Below the pieces are notes generated by a model. It saw only the letters and a program-made list of their open reading frames with translations. It had not been told where the DNA came from and made no database searches. This document shows positions 34,239 to 43,889 of a stretch of 64,000 nucleotides of DNA, in pieces (the first letter of the stretch is position 1; each line of letters opens with the position of its first letter). Made by a program: the position numbers and the translations under genes. This DNA is from an uncultured Eubacteriales bacterium (GTDB lineage Bacteria > Bacillota > Clostridia > Oscillospirales > Oscillospiraceae), in the NCBI GenBank assembly GCA_900549475.1, contig UROF01000002.1, positions 1 through 64,000 of the forward strand. Reading direction: 5' to 3'.

Positions 34239-34958
34239 TTACAGTACGAATTGCAGCAAGACGGCACAAATCATGCCTGTCAGCATACTCAGCGGGAAGG
34301 AAAAATCGCGTATTGTTTTGACGCCCGTCTTTTTCGCAGCAAAATTCATGATCATCGCCGCAATACCTGCACACAGGAAAGTCAAGATCCCAAGGGGTGC
34401 AGAAACATCCATGGCGATAGGTGCGATAAACACGGACAGCATGCCGAAAAATGTGGCGTTGATCAGGAAGGGCATAAAGCTGTTCTTCTTCCCGGAGAGG
34501 GTTTTCAGCCCCTTGTCGTAGGATTTGAAAAAGAGCACAATAAACAGCGGCCCCACCAGGATGCCCAAGGTCATAGCCCAGACGATGGTAATGAAAATAT
34601 TCATATTCATGCCCGGGTCTGTCAAACCGGAAAGCCCGGCAGCTTTTACCGTGAAATCTGCCGCCATGTACTCATAGGTACCACTTCCGATAACGGACAG
34701 ACGCATCCAGGGAATATACTTGCCCAGGACAGGAATGAGCATCATCATCATGACAACGATGGGCAGCGAAGGAACAATGGAAAATACGGCGCTGCTGGTG
34801 ATAACCTTTTTCATCTCACCTTTCGTCATGCCGAGCTCCAAACCTCGCCGCCAAGCCTTTCTCAGGAACAGCAGTGCCTGCACCACCGCGCAGACAATCA
34901 CAGGGACGCAGAGCCAAAACAGGGTTGATCCATTTGCAAAATCAAAGTAGTTCTCCAA
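34239..34958 (-). CDS. DUF5058 family membrane protein
   Basis: The 239-residue protein matches the DUF5058 pattern: LFWLCVPVIVCAVVQALLFL, RRGLELGMTKGEMKKVITSS, MRLSVIGSGTYEYMAAD and VWAMTLGILVGPLF. Six or more membrane segments are present. Members are thought to be transporter subunits. It is first in the operon with its partner membrane protein and the M20 hydrolase, and has a well-formed promoter at 35008-35036 that shares an element with the divergent regulator. Confidence 0.72.
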   Translation of the reverse strand: MENYFDFANGSTLFWLCVPVIVCAVVQALLFLRKAWRRGLELGMTKGEMKKVITSSAVFSIVPSLPIVVMMMMLIPVLGKYIPWMRLSVIGSGTYEYMAADFTVKAAGLSGLTDPGMNMNIFITIVWAMTLGILVGPLFIVLFFKSYDKGLKTLSGKKNSFMPFLINATFFGMLSVFIAPIAMDVSAPLGILTFLCAGIAAMIMNFAAKKTGVKTIRDFSFPLSMLTGMICAVLLQFVL

Positions 34959-34994
34959 TCCAACCGGCCTTCTTTTAAGACATATTTAAAGACG

Positions 34995-35036
34995 TTGTCT
35001 TTATTTTAAAATAGCACAGTAATCTGTCTGTGTCAA
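34995..35036 (-). promoter_or_regulatory. DUF5058 operon promoter with putative operator
   Basis: Leftward TTGACA (35031-35036), 17-base spacer, TATTTT (35008-35013). The element TTGTCTTTATTTTAAAATAG (34995-35014) covers the -10 and nearly repeats at 35193-35213 in the regulator promoter. Confidence 0.6.
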
Positions 35037-35192
35037 TATCCGCTGGAGTGATTTTTGATTTTCGTTTGTTTATACGAAGTTTCATTCAATTTTTTAGTAT
35101 TTTGACAAATATTCTGTAGCCGAGCCATCAATTCCTCAGATGTCCTTTTTTCCGCCGCAGTCCGCAGGCAGCATGTCCTTATACAAAGGAGA

Positions 35193-35221
35193 TTGTCTTT
35201 TATTCCAAAATAGAGTACAAT
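35193..35221 (+). promoter_or_regulatory. Regulator gene promoter with the same element
   Basis: TTGTCT (35193-35198), 17-base spacer, TACAAT (35216-35221). The spacer holds TTTATTCCAAAATAG, a near copy of the element in the divergent promoter. Confidence 0.5.
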
Positions 35222-35272
35222 AAAATATATCGTAATACATAACCGCCATTGTTCCGCCAAGGAGATGATGCT

Positions 35273-36571
35273 TTGAAAATCGCAGTTGCAGCCTATGAAC
35301 CTATGCTGTCCTATCTGAAAGAAAAAATCGGCGGCAGCTTTCCTGATATTTACTTTACCTATCTTCCCATCCAGAGCCCTAAAGATCTTGTTGCACATTT
35401 TATGGATCTTCGCGACAGTATGGACGGATTCATTACCGGCGGCCAGATATTGACCGCTTATATCCGCAACGCCTGCCCGGATTATCCATATGTGGAAACT
35501 CTGGATCTGGATGCGCTGGGTATCTGCCAGGTGCTTTTGAAAATGGCCAGAGAGCATCCGGGCATCCAATTTTCACGGGTATTCTTTGACTTTGTTTATG
35601 ACGACAGCGCCCATGCCCTCCTCTCGGAGCTCCTGGGTGACACCGGTTTCTGTCATTTTCCTCTTGCCAGCGAAGGTGATGAACCCTACATCATTTCCAG
35701 CCTCCAGGATATCCCCCCTACACTGGAAAAAATTTATCATGAGCTCTATACCCAGGATAAAATCGATTATGTGGTGACCCGCTATACTTTCGCGGAAAAG
35801 ATCCTGCAGAGCAACCACATCCCCTATTACCACGCTTTTCCCAGTCGGGAGCATATCCGCCAGGCAGTAGAACACTTGGTAAGTCGCGTCCAGCTGTCAC
35901 AGCGGGAGGAAACTTGCCCCGCCGTGGTAAAAATCTCCCTCTCTTCCCCGGTCACTGACGATTCCCAGCGCCTGAAGGATACCAAACTTTTTGAACTGCT
36001 CCTGCTATTCGCCAGAGACTGCGGCGGAGACTTTATCGTACAAAACAGTCCGCAGGGCTACGAGGCTTTCACCACATTCCGAACGGTACTGCGTATAACG
36101 GGAGGATTGTCCCACTGCGGCCTGCTGCAGTACCTGACAGAAAACCACATGGAAGACGTCCAGATCGGCTACGGCGTAGGCAGCGATATGCAGGAGGCCC
36201 GCTTCGGTGCCTCTGCCTCCCAGACAGAGGCTATCCGCCACGGGAAAGGTTACAGCGGGTACCAGGTCTTTGGCAGCAAAGGCCTCCTTTCTGCCAACTC
36301 CGGCGTAAACCGGCGTGATGGTTCCTCCTATTATCTGGATATTTCCCAAAAAACCGGAATCTCTCTCCGCACTATTTCCCACCTGGCCACCATCGAATCC
36401 GGCCAGCCGGTCACCAGTCAAAGTGTTGCCGACCGTCTGGGGGTAACGGTAAGAAGCGCCAACCGTATCCTCAAACAGCTAACCGAGGAGGGCTTGGCTG
36501 AAGTAAGGACCGCCCCCTCCCAAAACCGACGGGGCCGCCCGGAATATCTCTATCTTTTGAAACTTCAGTAA
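35273..36571 (+). CDS. Winged-helix transcriptional regulator with large N-terminal sensor
   Basis: TTG 35273 follows AAGGAGATGATGC and is preferred to an upstream TTG at 35249. The 432-residue product has a PrpR/NtrC-receptor-like N-terminal half without membrane segments, a middle part (IQIGYGVGSDMQEARFGASAS, in part GYGVGSDMQEARFG) resembling a GGDEF/GGDEF-like remnant used in CdaR-type regulators, and a C-terminal wHTH at about 370-430 (TSQSVADRLGVTVRSANRIL). It diverges from the DUF5058/M20 operon and shares an operator-like element with it, so it likely controls that operon and itself. Confidence 0.65.
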   Translation: MKIAVAAYEPMLSYLKEKIGGSFPDIYFTYLPIQSPKDLVAHFMDLRDSMDGFITGGQILTAYIRNACPDYPYVETLDLDALGICQVLLKMAREHPGIQFSRVFFDFVYDDSAHALLSELLGDTGFCHFPLASEGDEPYIISSLQDIPPTLEKIYHELYTQDKIDYVVTRYTFAEKILQSNHIPYYHAFPSREHIRQAVEHLVSRVQLSQREETCPAVVKISLSSPVTDDSQRLKDTKLFELLLLFARDCGGDFIVQNSPQGYEAFTTFRTVLRITGGLSHCGLLQYLTENHMEDVQIGYGVGSDMQEARFGASASQTEAIRHGKGYSGYQVFGSKGLLSANSGVNRRDGSSYYLDISQKTGISLRTISHLATIESGQPVTSQSVADRLGVTVRSANRILKQLTEEGLAEVRTAPSQNRRGRPEYLYLLKLQ

Positions 36572-36620
36572 GCAGCGATCTTCTTCTCGATGGCAGTGTC
36601 CCGTATAGAAGAAAAAATAC

Positions 36621-36669
36621 AGAAAAGCGGCTCTTGTCCAAATCAATGGGGACAAGAGCCGCTTTTCTA
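36621..36669. terminator. Bidirectional terminator
   Basis: AGAAAAGCGGCTCTTGTCC / GGACAAGAGCCGCTTTTCT, a 19-bp perfect stem between the convergent regulator and NSS transporter genes. Confidence 0.85.
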
Positions 36670-36710
36670 ACAGTATTCAAAAGCAGATTTACCGAACCGC
36701 CTGCAACACC

Positions 36711-38051
36711 TTATCTCCAGTTGAAGGTGATCATTCCGTAAAGGTAAATGAAAATAATCAACACAGGCAAGACAAACTGGTAGAAGGGCTTCATCCAGTT
36801 GCGGACCTTGGGGCCCCGGCCGGCATTGGCTTCCGCCACAAAATTGTCCCAGCCCCAGCCCCACTTGTTACAGCAGAACAGAACAAAGCACAGAGAACCC
36901 AGCGGCAGCAGATTATAGGAAACCAGGAAGTCCCACACATCAAACCATGCGCTGCCCTCAGCAAAGGGAACAAAGCCGGACCAGACACTGTATCCCAAAG
37001 CAGTAGTCAGAGACATCAGGAATATAACAACACCGCAAATGATGCTCCCCCGAGGGCGGCTCCATCCGGTCATTTCACGGACACAAGCCAGAATGTTCTC
37101 AAAGACGGCAAAGACCGTAGACATGGCGGCAAAGACCATGAACAGGAAAAACAGTGCTCCCCACCAGCGGCCACCTTCCATATTCTTAAATACGGTCGCC
37201 ATAGTATCAAACAGCAGAGACGGACCGGAACCCACCTCCAGATCATAGGTAAAGCATGCGGGGAACAAAATCAAACCAGCCGTAATGGCCACAAAGCTAT
37301 CCAGAAGGATGATGTTCACCGACTCCCCCATCAGAGAGTGGTCCTTACCGATATAACTACCGAAGATTGCCATGGAACCGATACCAAGACTAAGGGTGAA
37401 AAACGCCTGATTCATAGCCGCCACTACCGTGGAGCCGTTGATCTTGGAAAGATCCGGCTTGAGATAGAAGGACAGTCCTTCAGCCGCACCATCCAGCGTG
37501 AAGCTGCGCACAGCCAGGACAACCATCAGAACCAGCAGTGCCACCATCATATACTTGGTCACACGCTCTAAGCCGCCCTGCAGATTGAAGCTCAGGACAA
37601 AGAAGCCCACAGCCACCGTAATCGCCATAAAGAGCACGTTGACACCGGGGTTGGTGATCATGGGCTTAAAGCCCAGAGAAGCGATATCGCCAATCAGGAA
37701 TTTATAGAAATAGTACAGCAGCCATCCTGCCACCACCGTGTAAAAGGCCATTAAGCAGGCATTGCCAAACAGCGCCAGATAGCCATGGAAATGCCACTTC
37801 TGGCCCGGTTTTTCCAACTTATAATACATCCGTACCGGGCTGGCCTGGGCAGCGCGCCCTACAGACAGTTCCATGATCATGACGGGAAGCCCCATAGCGA
37901 TCAAACACAGCACATACAGCAGCACAAAACCGCCGCCGCCATTCTGGCCTGTCATCCAGGGGAACTTCCACACATTACCGCAGCCAATGGCACAGCCAGC
38001 GCTGAGCAGAATAAATCCCAGCCGGCTCCCCAGTTGTTCGCGTTGTTTCAA
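36711..38051 (-). CDS. Neurotransmitter:sodium symporter (NSS) family amino-acid transporter
   Basis: TTG 38051 follows GGAGTGAGGG. The 446-residue product has about eleven membrane helices. The first shows the NSS signature LSAGCAIGCGNVWKFPWMTG with the Na+-site GCAIGCGNVWKFP, followed by PVMIMELSVGR and FFTLSLGIGSMAIFGSYI. Bacterial NSS proteins import aromatic or branched amino acids with sodium. It is monocistronic with its own promoter (38108-38136). Substrate cannot be told from sequence. Confidence 0.88.
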   Translation of the reverse strand: MKQREQLGSRLGFILLSAGCAIGCGNVWKFPWMTGQNGGGGFVLLYVLCLIAMGLPVMIMELSVGRAAQASPVRMYYKLEKPGQKWHFHGYLALFGNACLMAFYTVVAGWLLYYFYKFLIGDIASLGFKPMITNPGVNVLFMAITVAVGFFVLSFNLQGGLERVTKYMMVALLVLMVVLAVRSFTLDGAAEGLSFYLKPDLSKINGSTVVAAMNQAFFTLSLGIGSMAIFGSYIGKDHSLMGESVNIILLDSFVAITAGLILFPACFTYDLEVGSGPSLLFDTMATVFKNMEGGRWWGALFFLFMVFAAMSTVFAVFENILACVREMTGWSRPRGSIICGVVIFLMSLTTALGYSVWSGFVPFAEGSAWFDVWDFLVSYNLLPLGSLCFVLFCCNKWGWGWDNFVAEANAGRGPKVRNWMKPFYQFVLPVLIIFIYLYGMITFNWR

Positions 38052-38107
38052 ATTAAATCCCTCACTCCATTTTATTCTTTAACGCTTTGCGCAGCAAAAG
38101 CTAGCAT

Positions 38108-38136
38108 AGTATACCACCATCTATTCCAAATGTCAA
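38108..38136 (-). promoter_or_regulatory. NSS transporter promoter
   Basis: Leftward TTGACA (38131-38136), 17-base spacer, TATACT (38108-38113). The spacer contains TTTGGAATAG, the complement of the CTATTCCAAA core seen in the regulator promoter at 35.2 kb, a possible shared operator half. Confidence 0.6.
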
Positions 38137-38217
38137 AAAAATCCATATCTTGTCTTAGCATGTCGGTATCAGCTGTCTTTTATTCATATACCGCTGATTT
38201 TCTCCCTTCAAAGTAGG

Positions 38218-38244
38218 AATGGCACGGCTTTTCGCCGTGCCATT
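38218..38244. terminator. Short GC hairpin
   Basis: AATGGCACGGC-TTTTC-GCCGTGCCATT perfect stem-loop between the SSS gene end and the NSS promoter; probable terminator for the leftward-read symporter is not on this side, so it may insulate the NSS promoter. Confidence 0.4.
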
Positions 38245-38329
38245 CCCATCACCAGTATTTCGCTAGGAAACGCTTTTTATTCTCTTCTCCATCCGTGACA
38301 CACACACAAGTCAACGGCCGCCATCGCCC

Positions 38330-39817
38330 TTATGCCAGGCGCTGCGGATGCCGGGAGAACCAGCGATCGATGATATGGTAAGGAGACTTGGGGGTCAGAT
38401 AGCTGACCACTACCGTAAGAATCAGTGAGACGATCACGCCAATGACAATGGGTTCCATCCCCATCTTCCAGTCCACAAGCCCCATACCATTGATCAGGTA
38501 AGTGACCAGACCGCCTACCATACCGGCCAGCGCTCCCCACTCATTGGCTCTCATCCAGTAGAGGCCCAAAATCAGCGGGATATAGAAGGCGGATACCATG
38601 CCACCTACCGCATATATGACCACGTTCTGCAGATTATCGGGAGGCGTCAGGGAGAGGAAGAAAATGACCAGAGTGATGACGATAGTGGCAATATTGGTCA
38701 TAGACTTCATGGTCTTGGGAGATGCATCCGGCTTGATCATGGTCTGATAGACATCCTTTACCACCGAGGCACTCATGACGATGACCATGGTACCCACGGT
38801 AGACTGGAGCGCGCCTACCACACCGGCCAGCGTCAGGCCTGCCACCCAGTGAGGCAGAGCGGCTACTGCCAGAGTAGGCAGCGCATAGTCGGAAACAGCC
38901 AGCTCCGGGAAGGCATTGCGGATCACGCCGGCCAGCAGAGACAGGGACAAGCTCCATACCGCCACCAGCACAACACCGATCTTAATAGCCGTATTCATCT
39001 TGCGGGTGCTGTTATAGGACATACAGCCAATGACCGCATGGGGATACCCGGGATTGAAAAAGCCGAAGGTCAAAAAGTAGCTGAGCATCATCAGGGGGCT
39101 GTAGAGGGCATCACCGGATACCAGGTCAGGATTCTGCTGGGCAAGATTCCGGAAGGCCTCCTCTCCGCCGCAGTAGCCAAAGCCCAGGAACAGCAGCAGG
39201 AAGCACGCAAGGGTCATAACACTTCCCTGCACCACGGTTGCCGCTGCCACGCCCTGCAGTCCGCTGAACGCTGCCAGAACGATCACGACCACCGTAAAGG
39301 CTACCAGACCAACCCAGTAAGGGATACCGGTCATTACCTCGAACAGACGGCCGCCGCCGATGAACTGAGAGGCGGTATAGTAGCCCACAAAAATCAGCAG
39401 GATCACAGCAGAAATCAGCGCCAGGATCTTGTTGCGGTTATACCGGTCATAGAGCAGGCCCACAAAGGACTGCACATTGGAGCGTCGGGAAACGATGGCT
39501 ATCTTCTTGCCGATCACGCCCAGGACCATCAGGTTCATCAGCATCTGGCCGGGCACGACCGCCGCCCAGGACAGCCCGCCGCTGTAGATCTTTCCAGGAG
39601 AACCAATAAAGGTACCAGCACTGCAGATACCAGCTGCCACCATCATTGCCACCAGCAGTGCGCCCATAGCACGACCGCCGGTGTAGAAGTTCTCTACATA
39701 CTTATCTTTTTGCGCATCCAGCTTCTTCTTGTAGAAATAACCCACCGCCAAGAGGGCAATGGTATACAGAAGGAATACAATAATAACGACAGTTTTGGTT
39801 GAACTTGATACTTCCAC
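38330..39817 (-). CDS. Sodium:solute symporter (SSS family, PanF-like)
   Basis: GTG 39817 follows AGAGGAGGGAAAACT. The 495-residue protein has about 13 membrane segments with SSS marks: ENFYTGGRAMGALLVAMMVA, a FIGSPGKIYSGGLSWAAVV segment and LQSTVGTMVIVMSASVVKDV. The small YhdT-like protein directly upstream is the usual companion of PanF (pantothenate symporter), so this is a PanF-type carrier; however, the D-aminoacylase in the same operon suggests an acyl-amino-acid substrate rather than pantothenate. Confidence 0.85.
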   Translation of the reverse strand: MEVSSSTKTVVIIVFLLYTIALLAVGYFYKKKLDAQKDKYVENFYTGGRAMGALLVAMMVAAGICSAGTFIGSPGKIYSGGLSWAAVVPGQMLMNLMVLGVIGKKIAIVSRRSNVQSFVGLLYDRYNRNKILALISAVILLIFVGYYTASQFIGGGRLFEVMTGIPYWVGLVAFTVVVIVLAAFSGLQGVAAATVVQGSVMTLACFLLLFLGFGYCGGEEAFRNLAQQNPDLVSGDALYSPLMMLSYFLTFGFFNPGYPHAVIGCMSYNSTRKMNTAIKIGVVLVAVWSLSLSLLAGVIRNAFPELAVSDYALPTLAVAALPHWVAGLTLAGVVGALQSTVGTMVIVMSASVVKDVYQTMIKPDASPKTMKSMTNIATIVITLVIFFLSLTPPDNLQNVVIYAVGGMVSAFYIPLILGLYWMRANEWGALAGMVGGLVTYLINGMGLVDWKMGMEPIVIGVIVSLILTVVVSYLTPKSPYHIIDRWFSRHPQRLA

Positions 39818-39837
39818 AGTTTTCCCTCCTCTATCTC

Positions 39838-40173
39838 TTACTTTGCCTTGTCTTCCAGCTCGCCCTCCGCTTCAAGACTCATATGACGGAAGAACTTGTC
39901 CAGAATAATAGAAACAACCACAGCCGTCACCGCACATACCACAAACACCCAGAAATACCAGGCAGGCATGCCCAAAATGTACGTATACTGCTGAGGGTCT
40001 CCGCCGCCTACCACAAAGACGACGAACAGCATCACTGCGGCAAACACCACAAAGACACCAAAGCTGATAAACAGCTCCTTCAGACAGACCTTGAACCGCG
40101 GATCAACATCAATATCTTTTTTGAAGTCATAATCCCGGCTGTTAGGGTCGATACGTTTCTTTTCTTCGCTCAC
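39838..40173 (-). CDS. YhdT family (DUF997) small membrane protein
   Basis: GTG 40173 after AGGAGGGACAGAT. The 111-residue protein has two membrane helices (about 33-52 and 72-93) and a YTYILGMPAWYFWVFVVCA stretch typical of YhdT. It precedes the SSS symporter by 20 bases, as yhdT precedes panF in E. coli, and probably forms an accessory subunit. Confidence 0.75.
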   Translation of the reverse strand: MSEEKKRIDPNSRDYDFKKDIDVDPRFKVCLKELFISFGVFVVFAAVMLFVVFVVGGGDPQQYTYILGMPAWYFWVFVVCAVTAVVVSIILDKFFRHMSLEAEGELEDKAK

Positions 40174-40215
40174 ATCTGTCCCTCCTGTTCTCTTTATTTT
40201 GATACGATGGCCCTC

Positions 40216-41799
40216 TCAATCCTGCCGCCGCAGAACACGTCCCACACAGATCGGATGGAACTGGCCGTCGTCCACCGCAATATGGCCGTTGATCAGTACA
40301 TAATCAATACCATCCGAGCAGGCATTGTAGTTCTGATAGTCAGCATTATCGTGGATGCGGGACATGTCCAGCACCAGAACGTCTGCCTTCATGCCTTCTG
40401 CAATACGGCCACGGTCCCGCAGGCCCAGCTTTTCCGCAGGCATGCCGGTCATCTTGTAGATGGCCTGCTGGAGCGAGAGGAGGTTCTCCTCTCTTACATA
40501 CTTCTCCAACACTCTTGTAAAGGCGGCTGTATACCGGGGATGATAGGGTCCAAGGCCCGGGAATCCATCGGTACATACGATAGAATTGGGGTCCTGCAGC
40601 ACACGGGAGATATCCTCTTCGTCCATGGTGAACACGATCATCATCACATTGTTTTCGCTGTTCTTGATGATGTCCAGAGCCATCTCGTAGGGGTCCTCAT
40701 TGTTTTCCCGGGCAATTTGCAGGACGGTTTTGCCCTCATAGTCTTTTACCTTACACTCATTGATCAGTACCCGATCCCAGGAACCGGCATACTGGAAGAA
40801 ATTCTCATAGGTAGGATGCTCATTTTTGATATCCGCAATGATCTTTGCCCGGGTCTCCGGGTCAGACACGCGGGCTACCAGACGGTCCACGCCGCCTTCC
40901 AAGGCCCACGGCGGCAGGCAGGCACTGAACTGCGTACTGGCTGCATCATAGGGGTACACATCACAGTTGATGTTGGCACCCCGCTCATTGGCCTCACGGA
41001 TGAGGCTCAGTGTCTCCTTTGTCTTTCCTTTGTTCTGAACGCCCTGGGCTTTATGGTGGGAGATCTCCACGCTGACACCGGTCTCCTCTGCAATAGCGAT
41101 GATCTCCTGAACCGCCTCTACCAGCTCAGAACTCTCACTGCGCATGTGAGAAGTATAGATGCCATGGTGTGCCTCTACCACTCTGGCAAGATGGCGCATC
41201 TCCTCCTGGTTGGCAAAGACTCCGGGAGGATAAATCAGACCGGAGGACAAGCCAAAGGCACCTTCCTCCAAGCTGCGGCGCATCAGATCGTCCATCTGCT
41301 CCTGCTCTTCCGGCGTCAGCTGCCGAGCCTCAAAGCCGGAAACTGCAATACGCAGCGTACCGTGACCTACCAGGCCGGCAGTATTCAGCATAGGGTGATG
41401 GGCCTCCACCTCATCCAGATACTCCCCGTAAGACTGCCAGTTGTATGGGACGGGGACATTGGAATAGAAGGGATTACAATATTTACTCAGCAGATCCAGG
41501 TTCTTGGGATTTACCGGAGCCGCAGATATGCCGCAGTTACCGATGACCTCTGTGGTAAAGCCCTGCCGAAGCCGCAGCGGATTCTTGGCGTCATGGAATA
41601 CGATCGCGTCCGAATGGCAATGGATATCAATAAAGCCCGGCGTTACGATCTTTCCCGCCGCGTCGATAACCCGGCCTGCCGGCTCGTCGATCTTGCCGAT
41701 CTTTACGATCTCATCCCCCTGAATGGCCACATCCGCAAAATAGGGCGCGGAGTTTTGTCCATCGATGATCTTCCCGTTCTTAATCAGAATGTCATACAT
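40216..41799 (-). CDS. N-acyl-D-amino-acid deacylase family amidohydrolase
   Basis: The 527-residue enzyme has the D-aminoacylase layout: MYDILIKNGKIIDGQNSAPY start, metal-binding PGFIDIHCHSDA (His-x-His), GNCGISAAPV with the bridging Cys, YTSHMRSES, EISHHKAQG and late VLDMSRIHDNADYQN. It cleaves N-acyl-D-amino acids or related amides. It is first in an operon with YhdT and the SSS symporter, suggesting import and hydrolysis of one compound. An AGGGAGGC site precedes ATG 41799. Confidence 0.86.
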   Translation of the reverse strand: MYDILIKNGKIIDGQNSAPYFADVAIQGDEIVKIGKIDEPAGRVIDAAGKIVTPGFIDIHCHSDAIVFHDAKNPLRLRQGFTTEVIGNCGISAAPVNPKNLDLLSKYCNPFYSNVPVPYNWQSYGEYLDEVEAHHPMLNTAGLVGHGTLRIAVSGFEARQLTPEEQEQMDDLMRRSLEEGAFGLSSGLIYPPGVFANQEEMRHLARVVEAHHGIYTSHMRSESSELVEAVQEIIAIAEETGVSVEISHHKAQGVQNKGKTKETLSLIREANERGANINCDVYPYDAASTQFSACLPPWALEGGVDRLVARVSDPETRAKIIADIKNEHPTYENFFQYAGSWDRVLINECKVKDYEGKTVLQIARENNEDPYEMALDIIKNSENNVMMIVFTMDEEDISRVLQDPNSIVCTDGFPGLGPYHPRYTAAFTRVLEKYVREENLLSLQQAIYKMTGMPAEKLGLRDRGRIAEGMKADVLVLDMSRIHDNADYQNYNACSDGIDYVLINGHIAVDDGQFHPICVGRVLRRQD

Positions 41800-42269
41800 G
41801 CAGAAGCCTCCCTATTTACAATTCGACCGGCAGCGGCTCTTCTCCGGAGACGTCTCTCCAGGATGCCGTTCTTCCGGTATACTGGTGGGTCATGTGAAGT
41901 CGCCGGCATCTGAGAATGTTCCTTGATCCGGCTTGTCTGAAATGAGGAAAGGAAAAGACCAGTCTTTCTTTGTCACTTACTATATCGCAGTGTCTCTTCA
42001 AAAGGGTAATCCCAATTTTTAATACAGATTATCTAATTTGTGCATAGCCCAAATATGACTATCCTCTTGCATTTTTGTCGGATCAGGTACTATACTGAAG
42101 AGTGAAAATGGGTGGAAGTCGGCATTGTGCCGTAAGAACCCGGCATTTAAAACGTTTTCTTTCGTTTTTATCACAAACCGCGAAATTGCAGGTATGCACT
42201 GACATTATATTGGCTATCTCGAAGCAGCATAGCAAGGTATCTGGTGAATCATGCGGAGGTTTCAGTGAT
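41800..42269. other. Divergent intergenic region
   Basis: A likely rightward promoter TTGCAT (42067-42072), 18-base spacer, TATACT (42091-42096) serves the LysR gene and leaves a ~170-base leader. The leader contains an in-frame upstream ATG at 42102 lacking a ribosome site. No other gene is supported; LysR-type binding sites are expected here but not clear by eye. Confidence 0.45.
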
Positions 42270-43187
42270 ATGAACATCAATTACATTCGGTATGCTTTGG
42301 AAATCAGCCGGTGCGGCTCTATCAACCGCGCCGCCAAACAACTGTATATCTCTCAGTCATCCCTCAGCCGCGGCATCAAGGAGCTGGAAGAAGAAATCGG
42401 CATCAAAATATTTGAGCGCTCCAGCTCCGGCATATCCACCACCCACCAGGGCGAGGAGTTCCTGAAACATGCCAGCCGACTGGAAGCCCAATACAAGCAC
42501 CTGGAAGAGTTGTACTTTACCGGATACAAACCAGATATTTTTCATCTGAGCGTCTCCTCTGTACGCTATGCCGTGGCCTGTCGGGCTGTGATCAATCTAT
42601 GTAACCGAAATACCAGCCAGGCCTTCCAGAACGTCTGTTTTGAGGAGGGGTCTACTGAGGAAGTCATTGCCCATGTCTATGATGGTCTTTTCAATCTAGG
42701 TATCCTCATTACCCCCTCAGACAAGCGGGATTACTGGCGCGCAACAGCCATGAGTCACGACTTTTCCTATACGATCCTTGATACGCAGCAGGCCTGCGCC
42801 TTTTTCGGTCAACAGCACCCCCTGGCCAAAGAAAAGTTTGTGACGCCTGTACAGCTGCTGGAATTCCCTCACGCCACCATGGCCCAGAGCGACGTGGTTC
42901 CCACCAATTACTGCTCCGGCGTCAATAACTACGACTACCGGACAACTGCGCGGAGAATCCTGATCAGCGACCGGGCCGCTTTATATGACTTCCTGCGATC
43001 AACGGATTCTTACTACATAGGGCTTCAGTTGGGATTGAATTCCGACTGTACCCGCGGGATCTGCTTCGTCCCTATCGCCAACCCGGAAGTAAAAATGGAC
43101 TGCGTTCTGATCCATATGAACCAACACAAGCTCACCGCAGTGGAGGAGGCTTTTGTAGAAGAGCTCAAACGTCTGATGCATCCGTGA
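42270..43187 (+). CDS. LysR-type transcriptional regulator
   Basis: ATG 42270 is preceded by GCGGAGGT and starts at the canonical LysR N-terminus (NINYIRYALEISRCGSINRA). The 305-residue protein has the DNA-binding wHTH at 1-62 and an effector domain after about 90. It diverges from the deacylase/YhdT/SSS operon and is the likely regulator of it. The effector, perhaps an acylated amino acid, is unknown. Confidence 0.85.
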   Translation: MNINYIRYALEISRCGSINRAAKQLYISQSSLSRGIKELEEEIGIKIFERSSSGISTTHQGEEFLKHASRLEAQYKHLEELYFTGYKPDIFHLSVSSVRYAVACRAVINLCNRNTSQAFQNVCFEEGSTEEVIAHVYDGLFNLGILITPSDKRDYWRATAMSHDFSYTILDTQQACAFFGQQHPLAKEKFVTPVQLLEFPHATMAQSDVVPTNYCSGVNNYDYRTTARRILISDRAALYDFLRSTDSYYIGLQLGLNSDCTRGICFVPIANPEVKMDCVLIHMNQHKLTAVEEAFVEELKRLMHP

Positions 43188-43889
43188 CCCACCACAATTC
43201 CATGGTATGGGGTACAAATACATACGCAAAAACACAGGCGCTGGTACTCCCCAACGAGTACCGGCGCCTGTACTTTTCCGCCTCAGCCGGATCCCCCCAT
43301 GTCCACAGCTGACAGGCGTTTCCTCCGCATGCCCTTCAAGTGATTGACCTGGTCTGCGGATCATTTCTTAACGCTGTGCTCCGTTGGCCTTTACTTTTTC
43401 ATTTCCTTTTCAGACAGGGAAATCCAGTTATTCGCATGTTCGCGAAAAAGAAAAAATTTTTTCGATTGCGTGAATTTGTTTTGTTTTCTCTCCGCCCGTT
43501 TCCTTGAACTTTCTCCAGAATTTCTTCCCTTTTTTCACAGTCTTTTATCATTTTTTCAAGTTAGCAGTTGCTTTCCGTATTTTTTGTGTTATAATTCAAT
43601 AAAGATTTGTACAACTTAAATAAAATAACCGTTAAATAATTTGCCGTTTTTCTTTAACATCACAACGGGCAAACGCCGTCTGAAAATGGATAAAATTGCT
43701 GTTCCCTGTTTATCTCTCCCCCCAAAACCGCATAATAAAGGACCGCTGCCTTCTTCCAGCAAGCAACGCTGTTCCTTTTTTCGAAGATGGCAGTAAAAAC
43801 AATCAAAATTTTTATTGATAGAGCACCCTATGTCCCCTGCCGACAACGGTCCGGTTAATATAAAAATGAAGAGAGGGAGTGAACAATTC
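43188..43889. other. Long intergenic leader before symporter gene
   Basis: About 700 bases. It holds the LysR terminator (43235-43270), then a pyrimidine-rich, AT-rich stretch, and a promoter-like TTGCTT (43568-43573), 16-base spacer, TATAAT (43590-43595). That would give the symporter mRNA an unusually long leader of nearly 290 bases. No ORF inside has support. Confidence 0.45.
43235..43270 (+). terminator. Terminator after the LysR gene
   Basis: CAGGCGCTGGTACTC / GAGTACCGGCGCCTG hairpin (one mismatch) followed by TACTTTT. Confidence 0.75.
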
